NCBI RefSeq assembly: GCF_024171925.1
Contig: NZ_JAMTCO010000003.1
Span: forward strand, 1 to 64,000
Reading direction: 5' to 3'
Source: Actinokineospora diospyrosa
Lineage (GTDB): Bacteria; Actinomycetota; Actinomycetes; Mycobacteriales; Pseudonocardiaceae
DNA: 64,000 nucleotides
The translations under genes and the position numbers were made by a program. Below the pieces are notes generated by a model, which saw only the letters and a program-made list of their open reading frames with translations, was not told the origin of the DNA and made no database searches. Below are positions 1 through 8,527 of this stretch, one piece after another (positions within the stretch are counted from its first letter, which is position 1; each line of letters starts with the position of its first letter).

Positions 1-2
1 CG

Positions 3-317
3 GGAAGCCGACACGACTCGTACTGCCTGCGGACATCGGGGATCCTGGACGAATACGATGTGACCGCCTGGATGGGCGACAAAGGCTACATCGGTACCGC
101 GATGCTGACACCGATCAGGAAACCCAAACATCGCGACCTGCTCGACTGGGAGAAGGACTTCAATTATCACCACAACAAGAAACGAGCCATCGTCGAACAC
201 GTCATCGCCAACCTCACAACCTGGCGCATCCTCCACACCGACTACCGGCGGCCCATCGACACCTTCGCGACAACCATCTCCGCGGTCCTCGGCCTACAGT
301 TCTACAGACAGGCGTGA
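3..317 (+). mobile_element. IS5-family transposase, 3' part (5' end outside window)
   Basis: The reading frame is open from the left edge, so this is the C-terminal part of a longer transposase. The visible 104 residues contain GSRHDSYCLR, matching the block around the second Asp of DDE_Tnp_4/IS5-group enzymes, then DKGYIG, and the C-terminal helix IVEHVIANLTTWRIL with the probable catalytic Glu. It ends normally with YRQA and a stop. Whether the full element is intact cannot be judged, and no terminal inverted repeat was identified downstream. A GTG at 60 would give an 85-aa protein but would remove the second catalytic Asp, so it is not taken as the true start. Confidence 0.85.
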
Positions 318-325
318 ATAACCCT

Positions 326-554
326 CACAGCCTACCGAGGAACCCCGACAAACCCGGACCAGCGAACGAACCCTGTGCACAGCCGAGCACGTTGTGGGCA
401 ACCAACCACCGCAGGGTGCATCCGCAAGATCATCCGCGCCAAGAGCCCCCAAATACACAGCTTACCGAGGAAGTCCGACACAACGGCAGCGGCAAACAGC
501 GGCCTGTGGATAACCAGAGCCATTGTGGATAGCTGGCACCGTTGCTGTGAACAG
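326..554 (+). repeat. Degenerate 130-bp tandem module with DnaA-box-like nonamers
   Basis: The segment at 326-350 (CACAGCCTACCGAGGAA...) recurs at 456-480 exactly 130 bp later. Each is followed, 48 or 49 bp from its start, by a pair of nonamers spaced 19 bp apart: TGTGCACAG (374-382) and TGTGGGCAA (393-401) in the first unit, TGTGGATAA (505-513) and TGTGGATAG (524-532) in the second. TGTGAACAG follows at 546-554. TGTGGATAA is the complement of the classical DnaA box TTATCCACA; the others differ from it at one to three positions. All five lie in one orientation. No gene is convincing here. The role is inferred: a DnaA-binding or titration site, or part of the adjacent insertion element. Confidence 0.6.
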
Positions 555-1394
555 CTACTCGATCAGCACAGCATGTCCCGTCACGTGAATCCCCGCGCTC
601 AACTCCGACGGGATCCCCACGGTGATCACCCCCGGTCGCCCGAGGTCGTCTCCCTGGTACACCGTCAGCGCCGCTGGCAAGGAGACCAGGCCCAGTTCTC
701 GCAAGTAGCCGCCCAACGCCGCTGCTGCGGCTCCCGTGGCTGGATCTTCCACGACCCCGCCCGGTGGGAACGGGTTGCGCGAATGGATCACCGCCTCTGA
801 CTCGCGGTAGATCAATTGAACAGTCGTCCACCCCTGCTCGGCCATCAGATCTGCCAACGCCGGGAAGTCGTAGTCCAACTCAGCCAATCGCGAACGCGTT
901 CCGGCGGCCACCACCGGATGCCACGCGCCCGCATAAGCCGCCCGCACCGGCAGCGCGGCATCAAGATCTTCAGCCGACCAGCGCAGCGCCGACAACAGAG
1001 CCGCTTGGATCTCCGCGGGGATCTCCTCCGTTCGAGGTGTCACGCTCGCCAGGGTCGCGGTGATCTCACCGGCCTCGGACTCCGTCGTGCTCACCTCCAC
1101 CAACCCGGCTCGTGTGTGCAGCCTCAGCGGGCCCGCGCCGTGGGCTGCGGCGTGGGCCACGGAGGCCGCGACGGTGGCGTGGCCGCAGAAGGGGACTTCG
1201 GCCAGGGGGCTGAAGTAGCGGATGTCCAGGTCGCCGTCGGGGCGGGGGAGGAGGAAGGCGGACTCGGAGTAGTTGATCTCGGCGGCGGCCGCTTGCATCT
1301 CGCTGTCGGGTATGCCGGTGGCGTCCAGGACGACTCCGGCGGGGTTGCCGCCGTCGGGGTCGGTGGTGAAGGCGGCGTAGCGAAGGATCTGCAC
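555..1394 (-). CDS. PhzF family isomerase-like protein
   Basis: A 279-aa protein of the PhzF/YddE family, which has a diaminopimelate-epimerase-like double fold. Seen: GNPAGVVLDA near residue 17, YSES with the putative catalytic Glu at residue 44 (Glu45 in PhzF), FSPLAEVPFCGHATVA in the N-terminal half and EDPATGAAAAALGGYL in the C-terminal half. The length is normal. It starts with GTG 9 bp after the rsgA stop, so it is probably the last gene of an aroA-rsgA-phzF-like operon. No phenazine genes are nearby; the substrate is unknown and a phenazine role should not be assumed. Confidence 0.88.
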   Translation of the reverse strand: MQILRYAAFTTDPDGGNPAGVVLDATGIPDSEMQAAAAEINYSESAFLLPRPDGDLDIRYFSPLAEVPFCGHATVAASVAHAAAHGAGPLRLHTRAGLVEVSTTESEAGEITATLASVTPRTEEIPAEIQAALLSALRWSAEDLDAALPVRAAYAGAWHPVVAAGTRSRLAELDYDFPALADLMAEQGWTTVQLIYRESEAVIHSRNPFPPGGVVEDPATGAAAAALGGYLRELGLVSLPAALTVYQGDDLGRPGVITVGIPSELSAGIHVTGHAVLIE

Positions 1395-1403
1395 GAGGGC
1401 AGA

Positions 1404-2408
1404 TTAGTCCTCGGACTTGGACTTCAGCAGTCTGCGAAGGGATTCCAACCGACCGGTGGTCGCTGTGCCCTCGTCGACCACCGTGTCCAGGTAGCAGTCG
1501 GGGTCCTCTGGCGCGCCGAGGTGGCCGCACCCCGACGGGCACTCTTCGGCTGCCGCGACGAACTCGGGGAAGGCGGAGACGATGTCGTTAGGCTTGATGT
1601 GGGCTAGGCCGAAAGCCCGGACGCCGGGTGTGTCGACTACCCAGCCGCCGCCGGGCAGAGGTAGGGCTACCGCTGATGTTGAGGTGTGCCGACCCTTGCC
1701 GACGCCGCTCACCGCGCCGATGGCTCGGGCCGCGTCCGGGACCAGCTTGTTGACCAAAGTGGACTTGCCCACCCCGGAGTGACCCACGAGCGCCGACACC
1801 CGGTCCGCGAGTAGCGACCGCACCTCATCCGGGTCGACGTCGAAACGGCTGACGACGACAGGTAGGTCCAACTCCTCGTACGCCGCCATCAGCGCTGCCG
1901 GGTCGCCTAGGTCTGCCTTGGTCAGGCACAGCCACGGTTCTAGCCCGCCTGCGAAAGCCGCCACCAGGCACCGGTCGATGAACCCGGTGCGAGGCGGCGG
2001 GTCTGCCAGCGCGCAGACGATCAGTAGCCGTTCGGCGTTGGCGACGACGACGCGTTCGTAGGCGTCCGTGTCATCGGAGGTGCGGCGCAGTTCGCTGACG
2101 CGATCGGCGACGCGGACGATGCGGGCCAGGGTGTCCGGGTCGCCGGTGGTGTCACCGACGATGTCGACCTGGTCGCCGATGACGATCGGGGTGCGGCCCA
2201 GTTCCCGGGCCCGCATGGCGACCACCAGGTGGTCCGGGTCGCGGTCCACCGCGCAGGTCCACCGGCCGCGGTCCTTGCCGACGACCATCCCGGTGACCGC
2301 GTCGGCGTGCTCCGGTCGCAGCTTGCTGCGCGGACGACTGCCCTTGCCGGGGCGCACGCGGACATCGGCCTCGTCCAGCCTGCTCCAGTCGCCGCGCCGG
2401 GCCGCCAC
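1404..2408 (-). CDS. rsgA: Ribosome small subunit-dependent GTPase A (RsgA)
   Basis: A circularly permuted GTPase assisting late 30S subunit maturation. The 334-aa sequence shows an N-terminal OB-fold region (about 35-115), G4 TKAD at 163-166, the P-loop GHSGVGKST at 209-217, G3 DTPG at 259-262, and a C-terminal zinc site of Cys290, Cys294, His296 and Cys305. The G4-G1-G3 order is the family hallmark. A GTG start at 2408 lies one base past the aroA stop, implying translational coupling. The aroA-rsgA order is, as recalled, that of Rv3227-Rv3228 in M. tuberculosis. Confidence 0.96.
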   Translation of the reverse strand: MAARRGDWSRLDEADVRVRPGKGSRPRSKLRPEHADAVTGMVVGKDRGRWTCAVDRDPDHLVVAMRARELGRTPIVIGDQVDIVGDTTGDPDTLARIVRVADRVSELRRTSDDTDAYERVVVANAERLLIVCALADPPPRTGFIDRCLVAAFAGGLEPWLCLTKADLGDPAALMAAYEELDLPVVVSRFDVDPDEVRSLLADRVSALVGHSGVGKSTLVNKLVPDAARAIGAVSGVGKGRHTSTSAVALPLPGGGWVVDTPGVRAFGLAHIKPNDIVSAFPEFVAAAEECPSGCGHLGAPEDPDCYLDTVVDEGTATTGRLESLRRLLKSKSED

Positions 2409-2409
2409 G

Positions 2410-3678
2410 TCAGCGCGCCTCGTCCAGCATCCTGGCCCACATGGCGGGGAAGTCCGGCAGCGTCTTCGCGGTGGTCGCGATGTCGTCCACGCTCACCCCC
2501 GGCACGACGAGGCCGACGATCGCGCCCGCGGTCGCCATCCGGTGGTCGGCGTAGGCGCGCCACAGGCCGCCGTGCAGCGCGGTCGGGCGGATCGCGATGC
2601 CGTCCTCGGTCTCGGTGGCGTCGCCGCCGACCGCGGTGATCTCGGCCGTCAACGCGGCGAGCCGGTCGGTCTCGTGGCCGCGCAGGTGGGCGATGCCGCG
2701 CAGGACCGACGGCCCGTCGGCGAGAGCGCACAGCGCCGCCACGGTCGGGGTGAGCTCGCCGACGTCGCGCATGTCGATGTCCACACCGGACAGCTTCGAC
2801 GGTCCCCGCACGGTGAGCGTGCCGTCGACAAGAGTCACCTCAGCGCCCATCTGCGCCAAGATCTCGCGGATAGCGTCACCGGGCTGGGTCGTGCTGGAGG
2901 GCCACCCGGTCACGGTGACCTCGCCGCCGGTGACAGCCGCCGCGGCCAAGAACGGCGTGGCGTTCGACAAGTCCGGCTCGATGACCCAGTCGACAGCGTT
3001 AACGGTGCCCGGTTCGATCCGCCACGTGTTGGGCTCACCGTCGTCGACGGTCACGCCCGCGGTGCGCAGCATCTCCACGGTCATCTCGATGTGTGGCATC
3101 GATGGAACGGGTTTGCCGCTGTGGTGCACGGTCAACCCCTTGTCATACCGGGCACCCGACAGCAGCAACCCGGAGACGAACTGAGAGGAGCCAGAGGCGT
3201 CAATTGTGACTGTGCCGCCGGTAACCCCACCGGTGCCGACCAGCGTGAACGGCAGGGCGTCCCCTTCGACTACCGCGCCGAGCCCGCGCAGCGCCTCCAA
3301 GATGGTGCCCATCGGCCGCTCCCGCGCGCGGGGGTCACCGTCGAAGCGGATCTTGCCGTCGGCGAGCACCGCGGCGGGGGGTACGAAGCGCATGACCGTG
3401 CCCGCGAGCCCGCAGTCGATCTCCGCCGGGCCGTGGAACCCGTCGTGGGCGCCCACGACGATCGTCGTGCCGTCGACCTCGACGGGCACGCCGATGGCGC
3501 GCAGCGCGCCGGTCATCATGTCGGCGTCGCGGCCGGTGAGCGCTCCGGTCACGGTGCTGGCCCGCCCGCTGAGCGCGGCGAGGACCAGGGCGCGGTTGGT
3601 GATGGACTTGGATCCGGGGATGGTGACAGTGGCGCTGATGGGTCCCGGTGCGACCGGGGCTGACCAGGGCTGCGGCAT
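2410..3678 (-). CDS. aroA: 3-phosphoshikimate 1-carboxyvinyltransferase (EPSP synthase)
   Basis: Shikimate pathway enzyme joining shikimate-3-phosphate and phosphoenolpyruvate. With the ATG at 3678 the protein is 422 aa, normal for the family. Visible signatures are [16 protein letters not shown] (21-36, active-site Lys and Arg), LAGTVMRF, the RERPMG block, [22 protein letters not shown] and YADHRMA. The frame stays open upstream to 3882, but that extension is low-complexity, not family-like, and would almost fill the promoter gap with the divergent SRAP gene. First gene of the aroA-rsgA-phzF-like operon. Confidence 0.96.
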   Translation of the reverse strand: MPQPWSAPVAPGPISATVTIPGSKSITNRALVLAALSGRASTVTGALTGRDADMMTGALRAIGVPVEVDGTTIVVGAHDGFHGPAEIDCGLAGTVMRFVPPAAVLADGKIRFDGDPRARERPMGTILEALRGLGAVVEGDALPFTLVGTGGVTGGTVTIDASGSSQFVSGLLLSGARYDKGLTVHHSGKPVPSMPHIEMTVEMLRTAGVTVDDGEPNTWRIEPGTVNAVDWVIEPDLSNATPFLAAAAVTGGEVTVTGWPSSTTQPGDAIREILAQMGAEVTLVDGTLTVRGPSKLSGVDIDMRDVGELTPTVAALCALADGPSVLRGIAHLRGHETDRLAALTAEITAVGGDATETEDGIAIRPTALHGGLWRAYADHRMATAGAIVGLVVPGVSVDDIATTAKTLPDFPAMWARMLDEAR

Positions 3679-3811
3679 GCCGCAATCCTCGCGCACCGGC
3701 CGCCGCATCGGGTGACCGGCTCGCCACTGTCGGCCCGGCATGTCACGATTCGCCCACACCGTGGGTGGCGGTGGCGCTCCCGGTCGGGCGCGGAAGGGAA
3801 GGTGATCGGCC

Positions 3812-4615
3812 TTGTGCGGCAGGTACGCGTCCGCGAAGGACCCGGCGACGCTGGCCGCGGAGTTCGACGCGGTCGACGCCATGGGGGAGTCGGCACCCGA
3901 TCTGGACTACAACGTCGCGCCGACCAAGAGCGTGGTCGCGGTCGTGCAGCGGCACCCGCGCGATCCCGACGGCGCCGTTGACCGGAGCCGGACCGAGCGC
4001 ACCCTGCGGGTGATGAAGTGGGGCCTGGTGCCCGCCTGGGCCAAGGACGCCTCCGGCGGCGCGAAGATGATCAACGCCAGGTCGGAGACCGCGGCCGAGA
4101 AGCCCGCCTTCCGCAAGTCGCTCGCCGAGCGGCGCTGCATCCTGCCCGCCGACGGCTGGTTCGAGTGGCGCCGGGACAAGACCGCCAAGACCGCCAAGCA
4201 GCCGTTCTACACGACCCCGCGCGACGGCAGCAGCCTCGCGATGGCGGGTCTGTGGACGACCTGGCGGGACAAGGCCGACCCGGACTCGCCGGTGCTGATC
4301 ACCTGCGCCGTCCTGACGACCGACGCGGTCGGCCCGCTGGCCGACGTCCACGACCGCATGCCGCTGCTGCTGGGCCGCGACAGCTGGGCCGGGTGGCTCG
4401 ACCCGGACGCCACCGACGTGGCCGACCTGCTCGCGCCGCCCTCCTGGGACCTGGTCGACGGGCTGGAGATCCGGCCGGTGGCGCAGATGGTCAACAGCGT
4501 GCGCAACAACGGCCCCGAGCTGCTCGCCCCGCTCGACCCCACCGCCCTGCCCGATCTGGACCGGCCCGCCGACCAGCCCGCCGACGCGCCCGACCTGTTC
4601 AGCGGCCGGGCCTGA
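3812..4615 (+). CDS. SRAP (YedK/HMCES-like) abasic-site DNA-protein crosslink protein
   Basis: SRAP proteins bind abasic sites in single-stranded DNA and crosslink to them through the catalytic Cys2. The 267-aa product begins MCGRY from a TTG codon; this is the only start that places the Cys at position 2, so the rare start is well supported. GGAAGGGAAGG lies about 10 bases upstream. Also visible are [21 protein letters not shown] with the catalytic Glu, and VHDRMPLLL with the catalytic His. Divergent from aroA and 4 bp before the next gene. The C-terminal Ala/Pro/Asp-rich tail is probably flexible. Confidence 0.93.
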   Translation: MCGRYASAKDPATLAAEFDAVDAMGESAPDLDYNVAPTKSVVAVVQRHPRDPDGAVDRSRTERTLRVMKWGLVPAWAKDASGGAKMINARSETAAEKPAFRKSLAERRCILPADGWFEWRRDKTAKTAKQPFYTTPRDGSSLAMAGLWTTWRDKADPDSPVLITCAVLTTDAVGPLADVHDRMPLLLGRDSWAGWLDPDATDVADLLAPPSWDLVDGLEIRPVAQMVNSVRNNGPELLAPLDPTALPDLDRPADQPADAPDLFSGRA

Positions 4616-4619
4616 CCCG

Positions 4620-5240
4620 ATGACCCGCGCCGAGATCGACACCCCGCACGGCCCGGCGATCGCCGAACTGCACTGCGCCGCCGAGGGCCGCGCGGGCCTG
4701 CTGCTCGGGCACGGCGCAGGCGGTGGCATCAGCGCTCCCGACCTGGTCGCCGCCACCCGCGGTGCCACGGCGGCTGGCGTGCACGTCGCCCTGATCGAAC
4801 AGCCCTACCGGGTCGCGGGCAGGCGCGCCCCGGCCCCGGCGGCGCAACTGGACACGGCGTGGCTGGCGGTCGTCGAGAGCCTCTCCGCCCAGTGGTTCGA
4901 GGGACTCCCGCTGCTGTTCGGCGGCCGTTCCTCCGGCGCGCGCGTGGCGTGCCGCACAGCGGAGGCGGGCGAGGCGGTCGGTGTGGTCTGCCTCGCGTTC
5001 CCGGTGCACCCGCCGGGCAAGCCGGAGAAGACCCGCCAGCCCGAGCTGGACGCGGTGACGGTGCCCACGCTCGTCGTGCAGGGCGAGAGCGACCCGTTCG
5101 GCCAGCCCGAGCCCGCGCACCTGCGGGAGATCGTGGGGATGCCCGGCGACCACTCGCTGCGAAAGGACATTTCGGCGATATCACGTGTCGTCGAGGAGTG
5201 GCTGCACCGTATCCTGCGACCGCTGGACCAGTTGGGTTGA
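4620..5240 (+). CDS. Alpha/beta hydrolase of the TEX30/KANL3 type
   Basis: A 206-aa single-domain alpha/beta hydrolase. LLLGHGAGGG near residue 30 forms the oxyanion-hole region, GGRSSGARVA near residue 101 is the nucleophile elbow with Ser, GESDPFG carries the acid Asp, and GDHSL the catalytic His. The triad is therefore complete. It starts 4 bp after the SRAP stop, so the two are probably cotranscribed. The substrate cannot be predicted, and nothing in the sequence indicates secretion. Confidence 0.85.
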   Translation: MTRAEIDTPHGPAIAELHCAAEGRAGLLLGHGAGGGISAPDLVAATRGATAAGVHVALIEQPYRVAGRRAPAPAAQLDTAWLAVVESLSAQWFEGLPLLFGGRSSGARVACRTAEAGEAVGVVCLAFPVHPPGKPEKTRQPELDAVTVPTLVVQGESDPFGQPEPAHLREIVGMPGDHSLRKDISAISRVVEEWLHRILRPLDQLG

Positions 5241-5316
5241 GCGTGGCGGTGATCCCCGGTCCGGGGCACCTGTCTCTGGGGTAGAGCACCGAACATTTCG
5301 AGGGGATAGCACCACC

Positions 5317-6141
5317 ATGGGGTTTTTGGGTAAGTCACGCCTGCTCGTGGCCGTGACGGCCGTCGCGACGCTGTCGCTGACCGCGTGCGACAGCGCGTCG
5401 CCGCAGGCCACCGGGGGCACCGTCGCCGCGGCGCCCGGGCAGGGCAAGAGCGCCTTCGACACGCTGCGCGGGCTCACCGACGCGGTCAAGGCCAAGAGCA
5501 CCACCGCCAAGTCGGCGCACTTCACCTTCATCGGCTCCGCGGCGGGCCAGGAGTTCAAGGGCGAGGGCGACTACACCTTCGGCACCACGCCCGGCATGCA
5601 GATGACCATCGACACCCCCGAGGGTGCGGTCTCCATGCGGCTGGTCGACCCGATCGTCTACATCAAGACGCCGCAGGAGCTCGAGCCGGGCAAGCCGTGG
5701 CTCAAGCTCGACCTCAACGACAAGGACAACCCGCTCGCCGCGACGCTGGGCAAGTCGCTGGAGTCCGCGCGCCAGACCGACCCGACCAAGACCCTCGAGC
5801 AGCTCGCCGACGTCAGCGAGATCACCGGGGTCAAGGACGAGGAGGTCAACGGCCAGAAGACCACCCGCTACTCGCTGACCGTCGACGTCGCCAAGCTCAA
5901 GGGCAAGGCGGCCGGGATGGGCATGGACCCGGACAGCATCGCCGAGATCGAGAAGGCCGGGGTCAAGAGCGTCCCCGCCGACGTGTGGGTCAACGCCGAC
6001 AGCCTGCCGGTCCGCTACGTGATGGAGTTCCCGGTCAAGTCCGAGAAGGTCAAGATCCAGGCCGACTACAGCGACTGGGGCAAGGCCGTCGACATCACCG
6101 CGCCGCCCGCCGACCAGGTCGCCGAGTTCCCGACCGGCTGA
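5317..6141 (+). CDS. LppX/LprAFG-family lipoprotein
   Basis: A 274-aa exported lipoprotein. The N-terminus has a short basic segment, a hydrophobic stretch (LLVAVTAVATLSL) and the lipobox LTAC, so the mature protein should begin at Cys about residue 24 anchored to the outer leaflet. The body (KSAHFTFIGSAAGQEFKGEG, VYIKTPQELEPGKPW, VPADVWVNADSLPVRY) matches the LprG/LppX fold, which in mycobacteria carries acylated lipids. The ATG at 5317 follows a GAGGGGA-type RBS and gives a proper signal peptide; upstream in-frame starts do not. Lipid cargo here is inference. A strong terminator hairpin follows. Confidence 0.88.
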   Translation: MGFLGKSRLLVAVTAVATLSLTACDSASPQATGGTVAAAPGQGKSAFDTLRGLTDAVKAKSTTAKSAHFTFIGSAAGQEFKGEGDYTFGTTPGMQMTIDTPEGAVSMRLVDPIVYIKTPQELEPGKPWLKLDLNDKDNPLAATLGKSLESARQTDPTKTLEQLADVSEITGVKDEEVNGQKTTRYSLTVDVAKLKGKAAGMGMDPDSIAEIEKAGVKSVPADVWVNADSLPVRYVMEFPVKSEKVKIQADYSDWGKAVDITAPPADQVAEFPTG

Positions 6142-6158
6142 GCAGGCGCTCGCCCCCG

Positions 6159-6197
6159 CGAGGCGCCCCCGCACCCCACCGGTGCGGGGGCGCCTCG
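6159..6197 (+). terminator. Hairpin terminator after lipoprotein gene
   Basis: A perfect inverted repeat with 17-bp arms (GAGGCGCCCCCGCACC core at 6160-6175 and its complement at 6181-6196) and a 5-nt loop, 18 bases after the lipoprotein stop. There is no U-tract, as is common in high-GC actinobacteria. Confidence 0.75.
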
Positions 6198-6238
6198 GCG
6201 TTTCGGCATGATGCCCGCGACAGCCCACGACGGAAGCG

Positions 6239-6460
6239 GTGCGCGTGAACGACGGCGACAGGGACGACCCGGACGACGACGATGACGACGACGTCCCCGG
6301 CCAGGTGCAGACCATCTGCCACTACTGCGGTGGCGGCGGGATGATCGCCGACCCCAAGCACGCCGTCATCGGGGGTGCCCCCCGCACGGTCGACAACGGC
6401 CGCCCCTGCCCGCACTGCGCCACCGACGGGCACTTCACCGGCATCATCCCGCCCGTCTAG
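6239..6460 (+). CDS. Small zinc-ribbon-like protein
   Basis: A 73-aa acidic protein with a poly-Asp N-terminal tract followed by CHYCGGGG and, about 30 residues later, CPHC. Two CxxC knuckles, one with the CxxCxGxG form of DnaJ-type zinc domains, suggest a single structural zinc site. A GTG start at 6239 or 6245 is possible. Convergent with ybaK. Function unknown. Confidence 0.7.
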   Translation: MRVNDGDRDDPDDDDDDDVPGQVQTICHYCGGGGMIADPKHAVIGGAPRTVDNGRPCPHCATDGHFTGIIPPV

Positions 6461-6478
6461 GCGTAGACCAGCGGGGGA

Positions 6479-6955
6479 CTACTTGGCGGCGATGTCGGCG
6501 ACCACGGCGTCGGCCAGGGTGACCAGGTCGGTGCTGGCCAACTCGATCTCCAGGCCGCGGCGGCCACCGGAGCAGAACATGGTCGGGAAGCGGGTCGCCG
6601 AGGTGTCCAGCACGGTCCGCAAGCGTTTGCGCTGCCCGAGCGGGGAGATGCCGCCCGCCACGTAGCCGGTTGTGCGCTCAGCCACAGCGACCTCGGCCAT
6701 CTTGGCCTTCTTCCCGCCCACCGCCGCCGCCAGCGCCTTGAGGTCCAACTGCGCGTCGACCGGCACGACCCCCACCGTGAGCACCCCGTCGACCTCGGCC
6801 AACAGCGTCTTGAACACCCGCGACGGTTCCACACCCAGTGCCGCGGCCGCCTCCAGGCCGAAGGACGCCCGCGGGTCGTGCTCGTACGAGTGCACCTTGT
6901 GCTCGACCTTGCGCTTGACCAGAAGCGCCGTCGCCGGGGTTCCCTGTCCTGCCAC
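6479..6955 (-). CDS. ybaK: YbaK/EbsC-type Cys-tRNA(Pro) deacylase
   Basis: A 158-aa trans-editing domain protein that hydrolyses Cys mischarged on tRNA-Pro. Seen: [21 protein letters not shown] at the N-terminus, the core [19 protein letters not shown], and the [15 protein letters not shown] loop conserved in YbaK. The GTG at 6955 (AGQGTPAT...) fits the family start; the frame stays open upstream to 7384 but that part is Pro/Arg-rich and not family-like. The 5' region faces sigR. Confidence 0.93.
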   Translation of the reverse strand: MAGQGTPATALLVKRKVEHKVHSYEHDPRASFGLEAAAALGVEPSRVFKTLLAEVDGVLTVGVVPVDAQLDLKALAAAVGGKKAKMAEVAVAERTTGYVAGGISPLGQRKRLRTVLDTSATRFPTMFCSGGRRGLEIELASTDLVTLADAVVADIAAK

Positions 6956-7133
6956 GGCCCCGAAGTTTAGGCGCTGTCCGGCGGGTCCGGCACGCGCTAT
7001 CCGCGCCCGCGCGGCCCCTGGCCGCACGGGCGGAAAGCCCAAGTACAACCCGGTACGTGCGGCTTCCCGTCCGCGCACCCAGGAACCACGCGGATCACCG
7101 ATCCCACGCACCGGACCCACCGGACAGCGCCTA

Positions 7134-7160
7134 GGGAATGGCCCGCCCCCGCCCGGTGTT
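7134..7160 (+). promoter_or_regulatory. SigR/SigH-type autoregulatory promoter
   Basis: GGGAAT at 7134-7139 and GTT at 7158-7160 with exactly 18 bases between them match the GGAAT-N18-GTT consensus known for SigR of Streptomyces and SigH of mycobacteria. It lies about 150 bp before the sigR GTG, where the autoregulated promoter is expected. Confidence 0.85.
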
Positions 7161-7310
7161 GACACAGGCGTGCAGACAGGTGCGGTGGCGGACCGGCGGG
7201 TTCCGATGGTGCGGCTTGCGGAAGGCGGCCCGCGCTCACGGGGCCGCGTAAACTCGGGGGCGCCATACGCGCACCTGAACACGGGTGTGCGAGCCCCCGA
7301 AAGGAGCCCG

Positions 7311-7919
7311 GTGCCCCGCACCGACGCCCAGACCGAACCGGAGACCCCGGCAGTGCGGGCCGACCGGTTCGAGCGCGACGCCATGCCGCTGCTCGACCAG
7401 CTCTACGCCGCGGCGCTGCGGATGACGCGCAACCCGGCCGACGCCGAGGACCTCGTGCAGGAGACCTACCTCAAGGCCTTCGCCGCGTTCGCGTCGTTCT
7501 CCGCCGGGACCAACCTCAAGGCGTGGCTCTACCGCATCCTGACGAACACCTACATCAACGGCTACCGCAAGCGGCAGCGGCAGCCGGTGCAGGCGCCGAC
7601 CGACGAGATCACCGACTGGCAGCTGGCCAAGGCGGAGAACCACACCTCCAGCGGCCTGCGCTCGGCCGAGGCCGAGGCGATGGACCTGCTGCCCGACGAC
7701 GACGTCAAGCAGGCGCTGCAGCAGCTGCCCGAGGAGTTCCGGCTCGCGGTGTACCTCGCCGACGTCGAGGGTTTCGCCTACAAGGAGATCGCCGAGATCA
7801 TGGGGACGCCGATCGGTACGGTGATGTCCCGATTGCACCGGGGCAGGCGCCAGCTGCGCGACCTGCTCGCCGATGTCGCCCGCGAGCGCGGGTTCGTCCG
7901 GGAGGTGACCGGAGCGTGA
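7311..7919 (+). CDS. sigR: ECF sigma factor SigR/SigH, thiol-oxidative stress
   Basis: A 202-aa group 4 sigma factor. Region 2 reads [20 protein letters not shown] then [17 protein letters not shown] and [18 protein letters not shown]; region 4 has [40 protein letters not shown]. This is very close to SigR/SigH. The GTG at 7311 is preceded by AAGGAG at 7301-7306. Its stop overlaps the rsrA GTG, so both are translated coupled. It is expected to drive thioredoxin, mycothiol and proteostasis genes on thiol oxidation, and its own promoter at 7134. The frame remains open upstream; an ATG at 7206 could give a form 35 residues longer. Confidence 0.96.
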   Translation: MPRTDAQTEPETPAVRADRFERDAMPLLDQLYAAALRMTRNPADAEDLVQETYLKAFAAFASFSAGTNLKAWLYRILTNTYINGYRKRQRQPVQAPTDEITDWQLAKAENHTSSGLRSAEAEAMDLLPDDDVKQALQQLPEEFRLAVYLADVEGFAYKEIAEIMGTPIGTVMSRLHRGRRQLRDLLADVARERGFVREVTGA

Positions 7920-8236
7920 GCGCCGAGAAGACGCCCTGCTCGGACGTGCTGTCCGAGGTGTGGCTGTTCCTCGACAGCGAGTGCGACCGCGACCGGCGCG
8001 ACGCGCTGCAGCAGCACCTCGACGAGTGCAGCCCGTGCCTGGCGCAGTACGGCCTGTCCGAGCAGCTCAAGGTCCTGCTCGCCCGCAAGTGCGGCGGCGA
8101 GCAGGCGCCGGACGAGTTCCGCGAGCGGGTCCGCGCCTCCATCAGGCAGACGGTCATCCAGCACCGGGGTGCCCGGGTCGAGGTGACCAGCGCGCGCGTC
8201 GAGGTGAGCGCCCCGGTCGAGCAGCGCGACGACTGA
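7916..8236 (+). CDS. rsrA: Redox-sensing zinc anti-sigma factor RsrA/RshA
   Basis: A 106-aa ZAS-family anti-sigma factor. His34-x3-Cys38-x2-Cys41 forms the HxxxCxxC zinc motif and Cys8 lies where RsrA has Cys11, so the redox zinc centre is complete. Oxidation of such a centre releases SigR. Additional Cys23 and Cys59 are present. The Arg/Val-rich C-terminus (ARVEV twice) is not part of the core fold. The GTG start overlaps the sigR stop by four bases. Confidence 0.93.
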   Translation: MSAEKTPCSDVLSEVWLFLDSECDRDRRDALQQHLDECSPCLAQYGLSEQLKVLLARKCGGEQAPDEFRERVRASIRQTVIQHRGARVEVTSARVEVSAPVEQRDD

Positions 8237-8266
8237 GCCCGGTCGCGCCGCCCGATCACGCGAACA

Positions 8267-8295
8267 GGCCCCGGTACCGCACGGGTACCGGGGCC
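8267..8295. terminator. Bidirectional hairpin between rsrA and bL37 gene
   Basis: A perfect 12-bp inverted repeat, GGCCCCGGTACC at 8267-8278 and GGTACCGGGGCC at 8284-8295, with a 5-nt loop. It sits between the convergent rsrA and bL37 genes and can terminate both. Confidence 0.8.
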
Positions 8296-8318
8296 TTCGA
8301 CGCGCTGGGAGCTGGTGC

Positions 8319-8393
8319 TCAGGCGTTGGGGCGCTTGCCGTGGTTCGCGCCGCCCTTCTTGCGGTCGCGACGCTTGCGTGCGCGCTTCGACAT
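8319..8393 (-). CDS. Ribosomal mini-protein bL37 (24 aa)
   Basis: Read codon by codon on the minus strand, ATG at 8393 to TGA at 8319 gives 24 residues, beginning MSKRARKRRDRKK and ending ANHGKRPNA. This strongly basic sequence with a C-terminal ANHGKRPN matches the actinobacterial 50S protein bL37 known from mycobacterial ribosome structures. A GAGGAGG RBS lies 4-5 bases upstream on the same strand. It is too short for routine gene calling and has a terminator just downstream. Confidence 0.9.
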   Translation of the reverse strand: MSKRARKRRDRKKGGANHGKRPNA

Positions 8394-8527
8394 GCTGCCT
8401 CCTCGGTCGAGCGTTTGGCTTGAGTGCACAATTTTGCCACGTCCGCGTTGTCGTCCTGGCAGGGCCCGGTCGTGGTTGGATTGTCGCCGGGGAACACACC
8501 AGCGCCAGCTGAAGGGGAGTCGGGCAG

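Noticed and set aside
318-555. Replication origin (oriC)
   Set aside because: DnaA-like boxes are present but few, and dnaA, dnaN, rpmH, gyrB and an AT-rich unwinding element are missing.
555-1394. Phenazine biosynthesis gene
   Set aside because: The PhzF fold is clear, but no other phz gene is present; such proteins are widespread with other or unknown roles.
3679-3882. N-terminal extension of AroA
   Set aside because: In frame, but Pro/Arg-rich and unlike the family; it would almost fill the promoter gap with the divergent SRAP gene.
6672-7133. SigR gene starting far upstream
   Set aside because: The frame is open only because of high GC; it runs antisense to ybaK and lies before the SigR promoter. 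Only the part after the promoter is considered for a long isoform.
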